Source of the DNA: Lingula anatina
Lineage: Eukaryota; Brachiopoda; Lingulata; Lingulida; Lingulidae
Length of the DNA: 64,000 nt
Assembly: GCF_001039355.2 (NCBI RefSeq)
Contig: NW_019775765.1
Span: forward strand, 8,276 to 72,275
Reading direction: 5' to 3'
Each line of letters begins with the position of its first letter. Position 1 is the stretch's first letter. Both the position numbers and the translations under genes were made by a program. This document shows positions 14,306-26,257 of this stretch, one piece after another. The notes under the pieces are model-generated. The model saw only the letters and a list, made by a program, of their open reading frames with translations, made no database searches and was not told the DNA's origin.

Positions 14306-16870
14306 CATTGACTGCAAATGTATCTGACACACCAATGAGTTGTAAATAACATCCAGGCACTAACTCTGATAAAATGTACATATTTCCTATTTATAGAAAT
14401 AGTAATTGTCTGCCATTATCACAATAGTAACCCCTTTACAACCTTGACTTCCTACAGTCTGATGCAGACATCCAAAAGCTAATTAACACAATTTATAAAG
14501 GAGACTTTTCTTAATTAGAGATATCCCCAAGCACACAACAAATGTTACTTCAGAAACCTGGGAACAAAGGGATCAGAGGCGTATATCAATTGACCCTGTA
14601 GAGGCAATAAATAACAAAGAGGAAACAACAAAAGCAATAAGTAAATCAAATCAATAAATCCAATTAAAGGTTAACACACAACATCTAACATAAAAGCATG
14701 ATCAATGGCAGTTGGAGACTACTCCGTAAGGGAGCTACCAAACTGATGTTTATTCATACAGTAGGCAGCAAATATTGACTGGCTACTTCAATTTCTATTG
14801 TGGTTAAATTTACTAAGTTGAGAAGTTTCTCTGTGCGCAGAGACTTCATTCAACAAAATGGACTTGAAGGGGAATACCTATCACATGCACTGCATATATG
14901 CAGTTTCCGACTTTAACTGAAGAGGAGGCAAATGTACACTGAATACAGAATCCTTTATTCTCTTTAATTTCTTACTTACATACTCTCACTTCTGGTCTAC
15001 TGACACAGTCATTTTTATTGAGAGTTAGAAATTGTATCTACAGTAAAAAATCCACAGAAACTGATCCCTGGATTGGAGTAAGGCACATGGGAAGAAAAAA
15101 GGGCGTTTGCTTATTTTGGCATGCCTGTGTGAAATACAAACTGTAAATAAATAATTAACGCAATTCCCATCATATCATACTGCATAACTGATCCATGGGC
15201 AAATTGCATGCTATCTACGTGACTGCACAATGTCACCTAGGTCACACGCCTAAAATTGTCTGGAATAGGCTTCATGAAATGACTTTAGGTTTTAAGCCAG
15301 TCTAAACTTGAACAGTGGATTTTTTTTCTATTACGAATCAGAAAAATCCATGGCAGTTCATTAAAGTAAAATAAATACTGCCTGCTTTTAGAAAACACAA
15401 GCCATTTTGTCCTTGCTATAAATAGTGCAGTTATTTATAATAATCTAATAGATGGCTGTATATTCATCTTAGGTACATGTAGGCAAAAATGTTAGTGTTA
15501 AAGATAAGACCATCTTTCACTTCTGTCTTGAGGTTTATTTAATTTGTGGAAACGCGCCCCTGGAAACACACCTGACACCACCGTCACAGCTGTAGACTCT
15601 AGACTGCAAACTTGGCAGACTTCTCCACTGGTTCATGTACATACAGTAAATAAACTGATGGAGTTAAAAATTTTACCAACACCAGGTCTTAGACACATTC
15701 TCCACTTTGACACACTTTTTAACCTCCATCCCTTTTCTCTTCCATTTTGCTTCTTCAAACAGATAAATTGAAGTTTCTTTTTCATTTAAATCTAACAACC
15801 CCCTTTGACAACATCTAAGTCAGCATCATCGTGTAAATATATATTATAATTCTGAAGACATGCCACACAATCATACAGAATTTAGGATAATATTTCTTAG
15901 AAATATCTGACCATTCTTTTAAACGGTTTCTTGAAATAAATACACCATAGAGGTGCAGACACACCCTCCTCCCTGCATTGGGAGTGGATAGGTGGGTCTT
16001 TTAAAAACCTTAAAATAAATGGCCCATACTTGGCGAATTTGGCAAAGCACTGGCTAGTGGTCAACTGCTTCCTCTGCTCCTTGTCCAAGGCATGACTGGT
16101 CAGTCCAGGTTGTCAATAAGGTGGACCAAACTGTCACCAAAAAACTCCTCCCTTGTACCTACTTTAAACCAGGTCCTAAATGAAAAACATTCACACCTCT
16201 ACCTGATAAAGAATGCCTTCAAATATCTATACCCACACAGACCCTTGCAATAGATACTTAAGCGTCGACAGAATACGAAGAATTGATTTATCTTACCATT
16301 CTTTCCAACGATAACCAGTTCTGAGCTATAAATATCTTTCTGTGAACTGGGCGATTCACTTCACGCGGTGCTCTATTTAACAACTATCAATACTTCACCA
16401 ACCCATACAGCATTGCTCCTAAGCTGATATCACCTTTATTTACCACTTTATCTTTCTGCTGATCTTGGTTTATGCTCTATGCAAGTTTTCTATATGCTGT
16501 GGACAATTGAAATCTTGCCTGGTTGATAGTGCAACAAAGTAGGGCAGTTTTGTGAATGATGGCCACTATTGTGCAAGTTAGCAAGGAATGTAATGTTGAC
16601 AAAGGACAATCTGTAACAACACAACTGGGGTAATTTTTACTGTGCATACCTCTATATTCAGTTGTGTATAATTTCCATCTGCTTGCACATATATGTCCAT
16701 ATTTAGAAGTCACGTCTCCTTGAATACTAGTTAACTGAAAGAAGTCTAACAAGTGCATAATTGAGAAGATGATGCTTCTTTCATCTTCTTTCATTCTCTT
16801 TCTTCTACTTTCATGAACTTGAAACTCTAACTTGGAGATACCTATTGGCCACTTTCACAATGATTAACAC

Positions 16871-16972
16871 CAGGGCACTGTTACTCGACCTAGCGCAAGC
16901 ATCTCGATTCCATAACTCGCCCATACTCGCCCCAAATAAATACACGCAATGCTTTCGAGTTACGGGGCCCAG
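16871..16972. mobile_element. MITE family F, copy 1
   Basis: The segment runs from CAGGGCACTGTTACTCGA to GAGTTACGGGGCCCAG, with GCGCAAGCATCTCGATTCC and CGCCCATACTCG inside. The same modules occur in opposite orientation at 45058-45206 (ATGGGCAAGTTATGGAATCG, GCTTGCGC), so this is a dispersed repeat with inverted ends related to GGGCCCCGTAACTCGAA. Confidence 0.65.
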
Positions 16973-17434
16973 TCCTGTTTCAATACAACTACCATGTCCC
17001 CTATTACCCTTTAATTCATGAATTCAAAAAGTTACCAGTTATCACATACTAGTACTAGTAATTGCACATACTAGTACTTATATATAGTCTGTGAAGTCTG
17101 GTTCTCTGTCACAGTTATAAATTCTTATACAATTCTTATGACCGAGCATGAAGTCTGTAGTTATTTTTAGTTCACTATTTATATCCTTTTATGTCTAAGA
17201 CTGCTGCATTTGGCATAAGACTGATAGCAACAAATATATAGTCTACTAATGTTTGAACAAACCAGGATGTACCTCCCTCTTAAAAAAAAAAAAAAGGAAA
17301 TTAACAGATGCTGAAATGCTCAGACACAACTGAAAACAAATACAGTATCCACCATTCAGTTTTTAAATCAATGAATATTGTCTATTTTCAAGTCAGTGTT
17401 TTAAAGTCCAATTTACCCTAAATATTATTAAATT

Positions 17435-17465
<31 letters not shown>

Positions 17466-17467
17466 TT
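17435..17467. repeat. (ATTT)n microsatellite
   Basis: About eight ATTT units. Confidence 0.9.
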
Positions 17468-18540
17468 GTTATTTCTAATATTGTTTGTTTCTTTGTTTTA
17501 AATGAATCTACTATACCAGACTGGGCCGGCAGTGCATGTAGGAGAGTATCTTACATAAATAGACATAGGACAACTGTGATTACTATGCAGTAAATCATAG
17601 TAAAACACCCGCTTTCATTTACACCAATGACAACTGCAAATTAATATTAATTAATCATGAGGATTGAACATATATACTCCACAGCCACAGAATGAGTCAT
17701 GCTGTAGTAGGCAATAGACAAGCCAGCTGCTATGATGAGACCCAATAACACAAGAAATATACAGACTTTGCCTTGGTTCTAAGTTAATTAGTGCTTTAAG
17801 TAAGTTCTGCAGTGAGCAATCATGTGTGCTTGTGTGGATGAAAGTGTGTGTGTGTGTGTGCATGTTGGTGAGTGTGCTTGTATGTGTACCAGTGCATGTG
17901 TCCATGTGTATGTGTGGAAGGGACAAGAAGAACATTTGTTATTTTCATGTAAATTTACTGTTATAACCAAATTGAATACAAACTGAGTAGTAGTAGAGTA
18001 CTGTAAATCACCACAAACAGAATAATCCACATTCATTTTTGTCCAATACCATGGCTTACAGAGTGGCAGTGTGGGTGGATGATGAACAGATGTATACAAG
18101 AACAGTTATAAATCATTTGACAATCATGATACAATTTAAGCTTACACACTTAAATCTTAATGCTATTCAGTATGGCAATGTAATGGTATAAATTTGCAAA
18201 TGAACCCCTGGTTTGACTAAAACTTAAAATGTTCTGCTCCCTGGCTAGAACAGACATAAAACTGATAAAATTACGTCTATTAAATGAGTGACAGATAGGC
18301 TGGCTCTTAAATAGCTTGCATGTACATATAACATTAACTTTCTAGTCCCACAAGACACAGTCCAATTCACGACCCACACCTGGTGCACAGCTAGCATAAT
18401 GAGGTGGTAAAGAATAGCATTTCTACATTATGCAGCAAACTTGTTTTAGGCTGGTGGCTCACATATACTGATGTGTTAAATCTTATGATAGGATCAATGC
18501 TGAGAATTAATAAAATTACACACTGGTAGTAGTGGTAGTG

Positions 18541-18550
18541 GTGTGTGTGG

Positions 18551-18582
<32 letters not shown>
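18541..18582. repeat. (GT)n microsatellite
   Basis: About 20 GT units with one GGAT interruption near the left end. A smaller, degenerate GT-rich patch lies at 17830-17910. Confidence 0.93.
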
Positions 18583-18583
<1 letters not shown>

Positions 18584-19613
18584 TAAATTAAGGAGAAGGA
18601 ATTAAATGTCAGGTTCATTTCCAGACTGACTGCAAACCTTTATCAATATACACTTATCCACTTGGTATGTTGACTACAATAGTGATTCCAAGGATGTGGT
18701 TGTGGTGTTTATGGGGCTTTGGAGAAAAAGGGGGAGGGGTAATGTGACTCTATAAATAACTAACTAGTACTGGTAGACTACTAGCAGTATGCTTACAGCC
18801 TTAGAATAAGAACACCCTAAAAGCACTCAGTCAAAGTACCACTAGTAAACAAATGGGAACTTCACAAGTGGGAGGAGTAGGTGTGATTTATTTGGCAGAG
18901 TAACATCAGGTGAAGTTCATCTATCTCTGTTCCAGCCACGACGAAGGCCTGCCTTGATGCTAAGATCACGAATAGCCATCAACCACAACTTTCAGTCTCA
19001 GGCACAGCTTCTTCTCAACAAACCCATACAATAATGTATAGTATGATCAAGACCTGTCAGTCTCCGACTTAAAAAAAATCTGACTTGAATATCACTAGTA
19101 AACCTACAGTGTAAATGTGATGTGGCAACACTACAGCCAGGTACTGTCAGTGCAGGGGGGGGGGGGGGGATCACCGAGGCATGAACCAAAATTTTAACGG
19201 ATTTTTTTAATTTAAGTTTAGGAAATATAACTTAATTTTTAAAAGAATGTTATTCTATTTTTAATTGAATATTTTGACTCGTTAATTAAATTAACAAATG
19301 ACAATAACCTAGTCCTGAACAGTGGATTTAAAGCGGTGACCTAATTATGTCTCTGAAATTTACGACGAGTTATGTCGTTGATCGGAAGTTGACAACTGCT
19401 GCCTGAAACTTGAAAGCCACCACCTGTGAATTGCTTCTCAAAAACTTACGCCAACGTTGGAAAAATATTAATTTATGCATCATTCGTAGTTTCCTTGAGA
19501 GAAATTATCTAAATAAAGTGTTATTTACCTTCAGATCGTTCCTTTGTGAAATAAAAATGTTGCTGTAGCGAGGTGTAGCGACAACGGACTTCATTCATCA
19601 AATATCCCACCCT

Positions 19614-19668
19614 GGTCACATGACCTCAAAACCCGGTCACATGATCACAGGTGCTGTCAAAATGGCGG
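19614..19668 (+). promoter_or_regulatory. Core promoter of YAE1: paired TCACATGA boxes and a YY1 site
   Basis: Two direct copies of GGTCACATGA (19614-19625 and 19635-19646, starts 21 bp apart) are followed by CAAAATGGCGG (19658-19668), which matches the vertebrate YY1 consensus AARATGGCGG. YY1 sites of this form typically sit just downstream of the start site of TATA-less housekeeping genes. TCACATGA matches the E-box variant bound by MITF/TFE and USF bHLH-ZIP factors. The block is 80-140 bp upstream of the YAE1 start codon, and the local sequence is richer in CpG than its surroundings. Binding is inferred from the motifs alone. Confidence 0.6.
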
Positions 19669-19750
19669 ATACGTTTTACGCGAACCATGTGTATTGAATC
19701 CACCTGGTTGCTATATTTTCCAGTGTTTTAGGGTGACTTTTCGTCCGATC

Positions 19751-22731
19751 ATGGCTCATTCGAATCATATAGATGACATATTTGACGAAGATGCCGATGA
19801 TATTCTTTTAAGCGAGAAAGAGTGGCAGAATTTGCGCAGAAACAGAGTGAAAGTAGGTAAAATTGTACTACAGCTGTGCCAGTACAATGTAACGCAAATT
19901 GTTTATGTAAATTTGTTATATGATAATAACATTTTAAACAGACGCTGCGGTGTGATGGGGTCTTTCGGAAATAATACTTGTGACACAAAAGTCAAAGATG
20001 CTGTCTTTAGGTAGGTAGATCACAATCCGCTAGGGGCGCTACAGTCGTAACTGTCCACGGGCAGTGAAGTGTTAAACTGAAGTCGGCCTGCTGACAGTTT
20101 GCCTATGGAACCCCTTTTTTAAATCTCTCTTTTAGCGCTGCGTAAAAAAACTAATACAAGCCATTAACTAAATAAGTTGTAAATCAAAGAGTAAAATCCG
20201 GTCACATGATTTTCCCATGTTGCAGTCTTTGACAAGTTTCGGTTCTGCTTGTTTTAAGTTTTGCCTCTACAAAATGCTAAAAAATTTCAGGTAAGTGCTG
20301 GTATCATCTTTTTGAAATTTATATCCAGCAAAGTTTATGAAATTTGCTATATTATGTAGAAAAATCATGAAATTTGAAGGTTGCGAAGTATAGTTAATTT
20401 AATCCGCAATATTACATGATGTGAAAATTACCACAGGGAAATAGCTCTGCCCTGATTAGTCACAGGCTATGTGAGCCAGACAATAGGCTGAGCACACAAA
20501 GACACACNCGAAGTATAGTTAATTTAATCCGCAATATTACATGATGTGAAAATTACCACAGGGAAATACATTGTAGCTCTGCCCTGATTAGTCACAGGCT
20601 ATGTGAGCCAGACAATAGGCTGAGCACACAAAGACACACAGGGTGCTCTGCTGCGCCTGAGTGATCATTGCTGGTCAGTGGGCACAGGTTTTGAGCTGAG
20701 AAGTGTGGACACTTTTGGTGGATTTTTGCAGTTAAAAAACTTAAATATCTTTGTTGCTTGTAGGAATATTTAAAAAATTCCAAATGATTTCATCCGGTTT
20801 TTGCATTACCTTTCAGATGATATAAGTATTTTAATTTTCTGATCAGTTTGAAAATTTTTCTGATATACCTACTTTAGGTTTTGATTAGCTCTTTACAACT
20901 TTAGTATCCAATACGATGTCATAAAATGATAAAGATGTTAGAAGACTGTTGAATATCATTCTAAACCAAATCTTGATAATGACGAATTTCACATTATATA
21001 TATAATTAAGAGCACAGTGTGATTAAAGTAACAGTATAGAAAAATGTTTTCTAGGCTTGCTTGCCAAAAATACTGGAAAAAGACAATTTGAAATTGTTAA
21101 GCATGGACATCTAGGGTAAGTCAATTTAACAGAAAACTGTGTTTTTCAGGATGGATATCGTGAGGGGTTAGAAGAAGGCAAAGAATCTCAGCTACAGAGT
21201 GGTTTTAACCAAGGGTATGAGGATGCTGTGGACGTGGTTTTCCAAGTAGCAAAGTTAAGAGGATCTTTGTGGTATGTTCCATTTATTTCACATTCTATAC
21301 GTTTGTATTAGTACCAGCCACATGCCAAATGCCAGTGAAAGTGAAGCTGTACCAGTGGAATTTTGTACTTTATATATATTCAAAAGTGAGCACTGTCTCT
21401 GCCAGCTATGGCCAATAGAGTTCTTGGCACAGACTGAAGTAGAGAAAATTTCTGATTTTTTCAAAGTATGAGAATAAGACAATGGATGACCTACAGTAGT
21501 CTAACACCATTGGGCTCACTAAGAATTGACAATTTTCACATAAGAGAAAAAAATCTCAGACTGGACTTAGCAAGAAATAAAGCAACAATCTGATGTATTG
21601 CAGTAGGTGTCATTTCTCTCTAATGGTGAAATGAGTGTCACTGCAGGCTTGCAATTGGTTTTGCAAATTATGCTTATTTGACTTTGAAATATACTAGAAT
21701 GCATTTGATACATTAGTGCCTGTAGTGAGGAAATCTGTATTTTTATGTCTCTATCTGTAATAAATCAAGCCTTAAGCACAATATTTAGTTTGTGGTTACA
21801 ACTCATGCAGTTCTTAATTAGCTTTTAATATTAAAAAGTAAAATATCAGTATGAATCTGCATGATTACATAGCAGACAATAAATTAAAAAAAATTATACG
21901 TAAAATTATTTCAAAACCATATGTCATATGATATAGATTATAATTTTATTCAGAACAACATTAGTTTGTTATTTAATGATATATCTTCTGATTTTTTAAG
22001 ATGCAGGTGACACATATAACTTATGTTACATATTAAGTTACTTTTTGGTTATTAATTGATGTTATATCTTTCTTATAACATGATGCCACGGTTTCTAATT
22101 TTTCAGTGCACTGATTTCATACACCATGCTACAGGGAGGGGAGGAACCCCCACACAGTCAGGATGCAGAGAGGATGTCTGCTGCTAAGTGTTTACTTGAG
22201 GAAGTCACAGAACTAGAGAGAGAAGTCAAAGAAAATCTTAGAACACTTACTTCAGCTGGTTGTAGACAGTCTGGTGGGCATGAGGGAGATATTATAACAG
22301 AGACACACCCCAAAGAAACTGAGTTAGTTATTGCTGAAGAAATGAGAACTGTGGGTGACAATACTGATTTTGAGATAAAACACAAAGTTACTTCTGAAAC
22401 CACTGGAAGCTCTCGAAAAGAGCCACTTCAGACGGATATTGTGAATAATCTCGAGGAAGAAAATGAAATTAACATACACTGTCAATCTTGTGATTGTGAC
22501 ACCAGACAAAATTCCGGCTGCTGCAGGGACCAAAAAAGGAGTAGCAGCAGCACCTGTGATTGTAGACATAAAAAAGACAAATTAAAACCAGCAATAGTGT
22601 CTGCAGTCTTAGACAGCAGCAGTTTATCCACCTCAGTAGACCGTGAAGGTATCCAAGTGCCTGGTTTACATTATTTACATGCTGAGGTGCTCAGACTTGA
22701 GGAAGCTTTTGTGAACTTAATGGGAAAATGA
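19751..22731 (+). CDS. YAE1: Yae1-domain protein, adaptor for cytosolic Fe-S cluster delivery (3 exons)
   Basis: Coding exons are 19751-19852, 21150-21271 and 22107-22731, giving 282 residues. Donors are AAA|GTAGGT and TG|GTATGT; acceptors are TTTTTCAG and TTTTTCAG; phases are 0 and 2. The start ATG has A at -3 and G at +4. Residues 12-34 carry DIFDEDADDILL and KEWQNLRRNRVK, as in animal YAE1. Exon 2 holds the Yae1 glycine-every-fourth-residue motif (G36, G40, G44, Q48, G52, G56, A60; GFNQGYEDA is diagnostic), then LRGSLCALISY. In yeast and human, Yae1 pairs with Lto1/ORAOV1 and links the CIA targeting complex to the ABC protein Rli1/ABCE1, so its apo form can receive 4Fe-4S clusters. This is cytosolic; no signal peptide or membrane segment is seen. 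The protein is longer than the human one (226 residues) because the divergent tail encoded by exon 3 is expanded; that tail has seven cysteines at residues 200-227. Intron 1 contains an assembly duplication and an N. The 5' UTR may be spliced, since an acceptor-like TATTTTCCAG ends near 19722. Confidence 0.93.
20384..20639. repeat. Direct duplication of about 125 bp around a single N
   Basis: Positions 20384-20507 are repeated at 20509-20639. The copies are nearly identical except for a 7 bp insertion in the second (AAATACATTGTAGCTC against AAATAGCTC). The only base between them is the N at 20508, which suggests two contig ends that overlap but were not merged, rather than a real tandem repeat. 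It lies in YAE1 intron 1 and does not affect coding. Confidence 0.85.
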
Positions 22732-23070
22732 TGGCCATGAATATTTAGCAATTTATATTGTGTTTAACTGTATCTCTTTGGCCTTTATTAGGAACTTGTG
22801 CAAAAGAGAGTTTGTGTATCTAGTCTAAGGAATTGAAAGTATACACAATTATGGAGAAAACTGGAAACTAACTGAAAGATATTAGGAAAAAGATAAGAAA
22901 TGAAAAAAAAAAATGAATTTAGTTAAGAGGGTGTAGTACATTGAGGTATAAAGAAATAATAATATATACAGGCATTGAAAATCTTGTGCTTTGTTAACTG
23001 GAAGTAGATAAACTGTTAATATATTGTCAATACATGAAAGTCAGTTTTATTATTCAGCTTGTTTATGACT

Positions 23071-23076
23071 AATAAA
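23071..23076 (+). other. Putative YAE1 polyadenylation signal
   Basis: AATAAA about 340 nt after the YAE1 stop codon, followed by T-rich sequence (TTGTTTATTATT). It is the first canonical hexamer on this strand after the stop that I noticed. Confidence 0.5.
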
Positions 23077-24819
23077 TTTAATGATGTTTACTGTCACAAA
23101 TTGTTTATTATTACTTCAAAGGTTTTCCGTGATATGGCCGTTTGTTACATCCATTAATTATATGTAGAAAATTTGCCAAGATTTAGATAGTAATTGATTC
23201 AGAAATCATTGCATTATTCAATATTAAGTTACGTTAACATCAAGACAAATTGAGAAATGCTGAAATATATGGTTACACCATTGTGACAGTAAAAAAAGCA
23301 AAAAAGTAGACTTACCATGAAAGAAGTGATATTGTAGCTAGGTGAATCAAGATATAGACATATAATTAAATCATTGATAAGACCCTCCTTTCAGCATGTG
23401 ATACTGAGATGAAAGGATGCCTTGTGGATGAAAGCACACGCAATGCCATTGTGTTTTATGCCAGGACACGCTACTATACTTAATGGTTGGCAGCACACAA
23501 CACTTGAGTATAATTTGCTAGTTGTCTTTGTTAATCTCTTTGTTCAACTAATGATATATTTAGGTAACTAGGTCAAACAAAATAGAATTAAGAGAGCACA
23601 TGCACAGTAAGTGATACGCTGAAGAAAAGCTGACTATATGTATGCCAAAGAAATAAAGGTGGGGGGGGGGCTTTGAAACCCATTAATTTCAAAATTGAAT
23701 GTCTCCTGGGGTTTTGGATTTCACATTACAAAGATCTACATCAAGAAAATATAATGTTATGTCTTTTTTCATTAGATCCATTTATAAAAAATTAAGAATG
23801 TTTAAATACTAAATGTTTCTACAAAAAAAAAAAAAAAAACTTGACTGTTGAAGGAAATAGCAATCAAAGGGAAGGTTAAAACATGCAAGGAAAGTACCTG
23901 GAAAGAAGTATGATACTTAAAAATGAATAGGATCTTGTTTAGTTTTACACAGTTTGCCAGCATAGAATTTGAAATCATGTGCCAGCATAGAAAATAAATT
24001 AATAAAGAGTATTTCAAATCATGTTTCTAAAATCCTGATTGCAACAAGTAAAGCACATGTGAAGATATGTTGTGATTGTGTTAGAGGAAATCCAAAATAA
24101 ACCTTGGCACACCTAACACATTCCTCCTTGACACTGTCACAAGAACAACTGATACAGCCAAGTTTTCAATTCTGGCACTTAGAAAATTCCACAATACTTA
24201 GTTTTGGTGCCAAAGTGCAGACACTGTAGGTAAAAAAAAAAAAAAATGGAAGCAAAAACTATTATACTGTTTCAGATGTTTGTATTTCTTATTTTCAAGC
24301 AAATTACTATAATTGTGATAAAATATATTTTAATGAAAGTCTACTAGGAAATGTATTGTATCATTAACTGGAATGCAGTTTAATTACAAATTTTATTAGA
24401 CATAGTTGTAGCAATGTCTTTTTTAAAATTTTGGACATCACAAAAACAACACATTATCTCTCTTAATACATTTATTCAATGTAAAAAATGACTTTAAGCA
24501 CTGATGCAGTGAGTTAAGGCATGGACTGTAAGTCAAACTACACAATGAGATACAGTTTAACTGTATTTGCACAATAATGACTAAAAAGAACAATATATAC
24601 ATCTTCCAATGCCACTCCACTGCTTTCTCTTCCAATTGTACTTTCCTGGGAATTCATTTTATATACAATACTATTACTAGACAAGGCAGCAAAGCTGTCA
24701 AATGTACAGACAAAAAGCAGGAAATAACAAAAAAGGCTACTGTCAATTCTGATGCAAAAGTACATTATGTTAAACTGCAAATTCAACATCAAATTTTAAT
24801 TATGCTCAACAGGTAAAAT

Positions 24820-25668
24820 ACATCTGTGTCTGTACATAAAAACGGCATTTCTTTAAAATAATGGCCCGATTATGCTGATTTTTGAACTCAACCTGCGATT
24901 TAGCAGGAATGACCACTCCTGTGAGTTTAATGACAATTGGCCTATCTGTTTTTCTTATATTGTGTTTACAGTGTTGCATATATGCTGAAAAGGGAAAAAA
25001 AAAAGCATAACTACTAAAATAGTGGCCCGATCATGCCGATTTTTGAACTTGACCTGCGTTTTAGTAAGATCAATTACTCTGCATTTTAGTCCTGTATTTC
25101 TTTTTTGAAAGTTTGACAATCATAAGTAACATGGTTTTCCCATAATGGTCATCTTGGCAGCAGCACCCAAAATTGTGTTTTCTTCTATTCTGATGCAATA
25201 TTACATAATGGTTAACAGCAAAATGACCGTTAATTTTTAATAATAAAATACACGTATCATGGATTTTCAGAAAATGTGACTAGCATGGGTCTTCAAGCCC
25301 GTGGAACATGTTGATTTTCGAACTTGACTTGTGTTATAGTAAGATCAATTACTCCTGTGATTTTCATGACAACAGGCCTATCGGTTTTCCTTAAAATGTG
25401 TTTACAGTGTTGCATATATGCTGAAAAGTGAAAAAACAGCATAACTTCTACAATAATGGCCCGATCATGCTGATTTTTTAACTTGACCTGCGTTTTATGA
25501 ATATTCATCAGCTCTGTAAATATTAAGCCAAAAAGTAAAACTGCCCTCCACTTATCGTGTTTACAAGGAAAGTGCACGGCGCCGGCATCGGCATCGGCGA
25601 CGGCGACGGCGACGACAGACGCAGGTGATGGCAATATGTACAGACACATCTGTGTCTGTACATAAAAA
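24820..25668. repeat. 850 bp modular repeat with a hairpin terminus
   Basis: The word ACATCTGTGTCTGTACATAA stands at both ends (24820 and 25646). At the right end it is the second arm of an inverted repeat (25636-25663) with 13 bp arms and a 2 bp loop. Inside, a module starting TGGCCCGATCATGCTGATTT begins near 24862, 25022 and 25456, with a partial copy near 25307. Two copies share GTGTTTACAGTGTTGCATAT. The right part has an imperfect GGCGAC/GGCATC hexamer array (25578-25614). No transposase is visible, so this is a non-autonomous or structurally decayed element of unknown class. Confidence 0.7.
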
Positions 25669-26082
25669 ATCATAAAACTTGTACAGCCATTCAAATGCAT
25701 CGTATAAACAGATGTAAGTTCACCTGGTTTCATAAGCTGTCAATCTTTATATAGTATTGTTCCAGCTTGTAACTTGTTATCATTAACCAGACTATGAGTG
25801 TATCTAAAATCTTTCTTCCAACCCCTTAAAATACATGAAATCATAAAATATTCAGACTGATCAATTCAAGTACAAATGAAAATTATCTTATTGATACTAA
25901 AATGTTCACTTATAAAATGAGATCAAAACATGAAAATACTGATATTTTAAACAAAATCCACTAATAACCTAAACAACTGTGTTAAAACCATAAGCCTCTC
26001 TTTTATTGAATGAGCATTAATATTTGGAAGATGATCTTCTTATAAATTTAACTAGTCAAGGTAAATTGCTGTAATCGTTATA

Positions 26083-26257
26083 GGCCCCATTCAGGATAGG
26101 GGACCAACTAGTTCGAGGGCCAAATATGGCCGACCCACTTGAATACTTCCCCAAGGGAAATCTATTCATTGTCTATTAGCCGATTAGACGGCATGCTTTG
26201 AAGTGGGTCGCCATATTTGATCCTCGAACTAGTAAGTCCCCTATTCTGAATGGGGCC
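26083..26257. mobile_element. MITE C, 175 bp, with about 57 bp terminal inverted repeats
   Basis: The first and last roughly 57 bases are inverted copies with few mismatches. They begin GGCCCCATTCAG and include GACCCACTT, TTCGAGG and ACTAGT. Three-base ATA flanks occur on both sides (26080-26082 and 26258-26260). About 60 bp lies between the arms, and there is no coding capacity. Confidence 0.85.

Larger units (their letters stand above)
1..19600. other. Long non-coding region, no supported gene
   Basis: No reading frame here shows family resemblance, and the longer ones run through simple repeats or AT-rich filler. The region may be intergenic, or intronic to an unseen gene. It contains microsatellites, A and G homopolymers, several MITE-like elements (listed separately) and many copies of the word TACTAGTA. 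Two short intervals on the minus strand, 12527-12574 and 13108-13142, have good splice signals on both sides and open frames, but I cannot tie them to a protein. A minus-strand transcript diverging from the YAE1 promoter is possible, because donor-like GTAAGT and GTAAAT words sit on the minus strand near 19450 and 19528. Confidence 0.6.

Noticed and set aside
18910-18995. Minus-strand peptide MAIRDLSIKAGLRRGWNRDR with a stop
   Set aside because: Looks coding-like but has no polypyrimidine tract or acceptor upstream and no recognisable family.
25293-25733. Minus-strand ORF of 146 codons
   Set aside because: It lies across the 850 bp repeat and its GGCGAC array; the alanine/aspartate run comes from the hexamer repeat.
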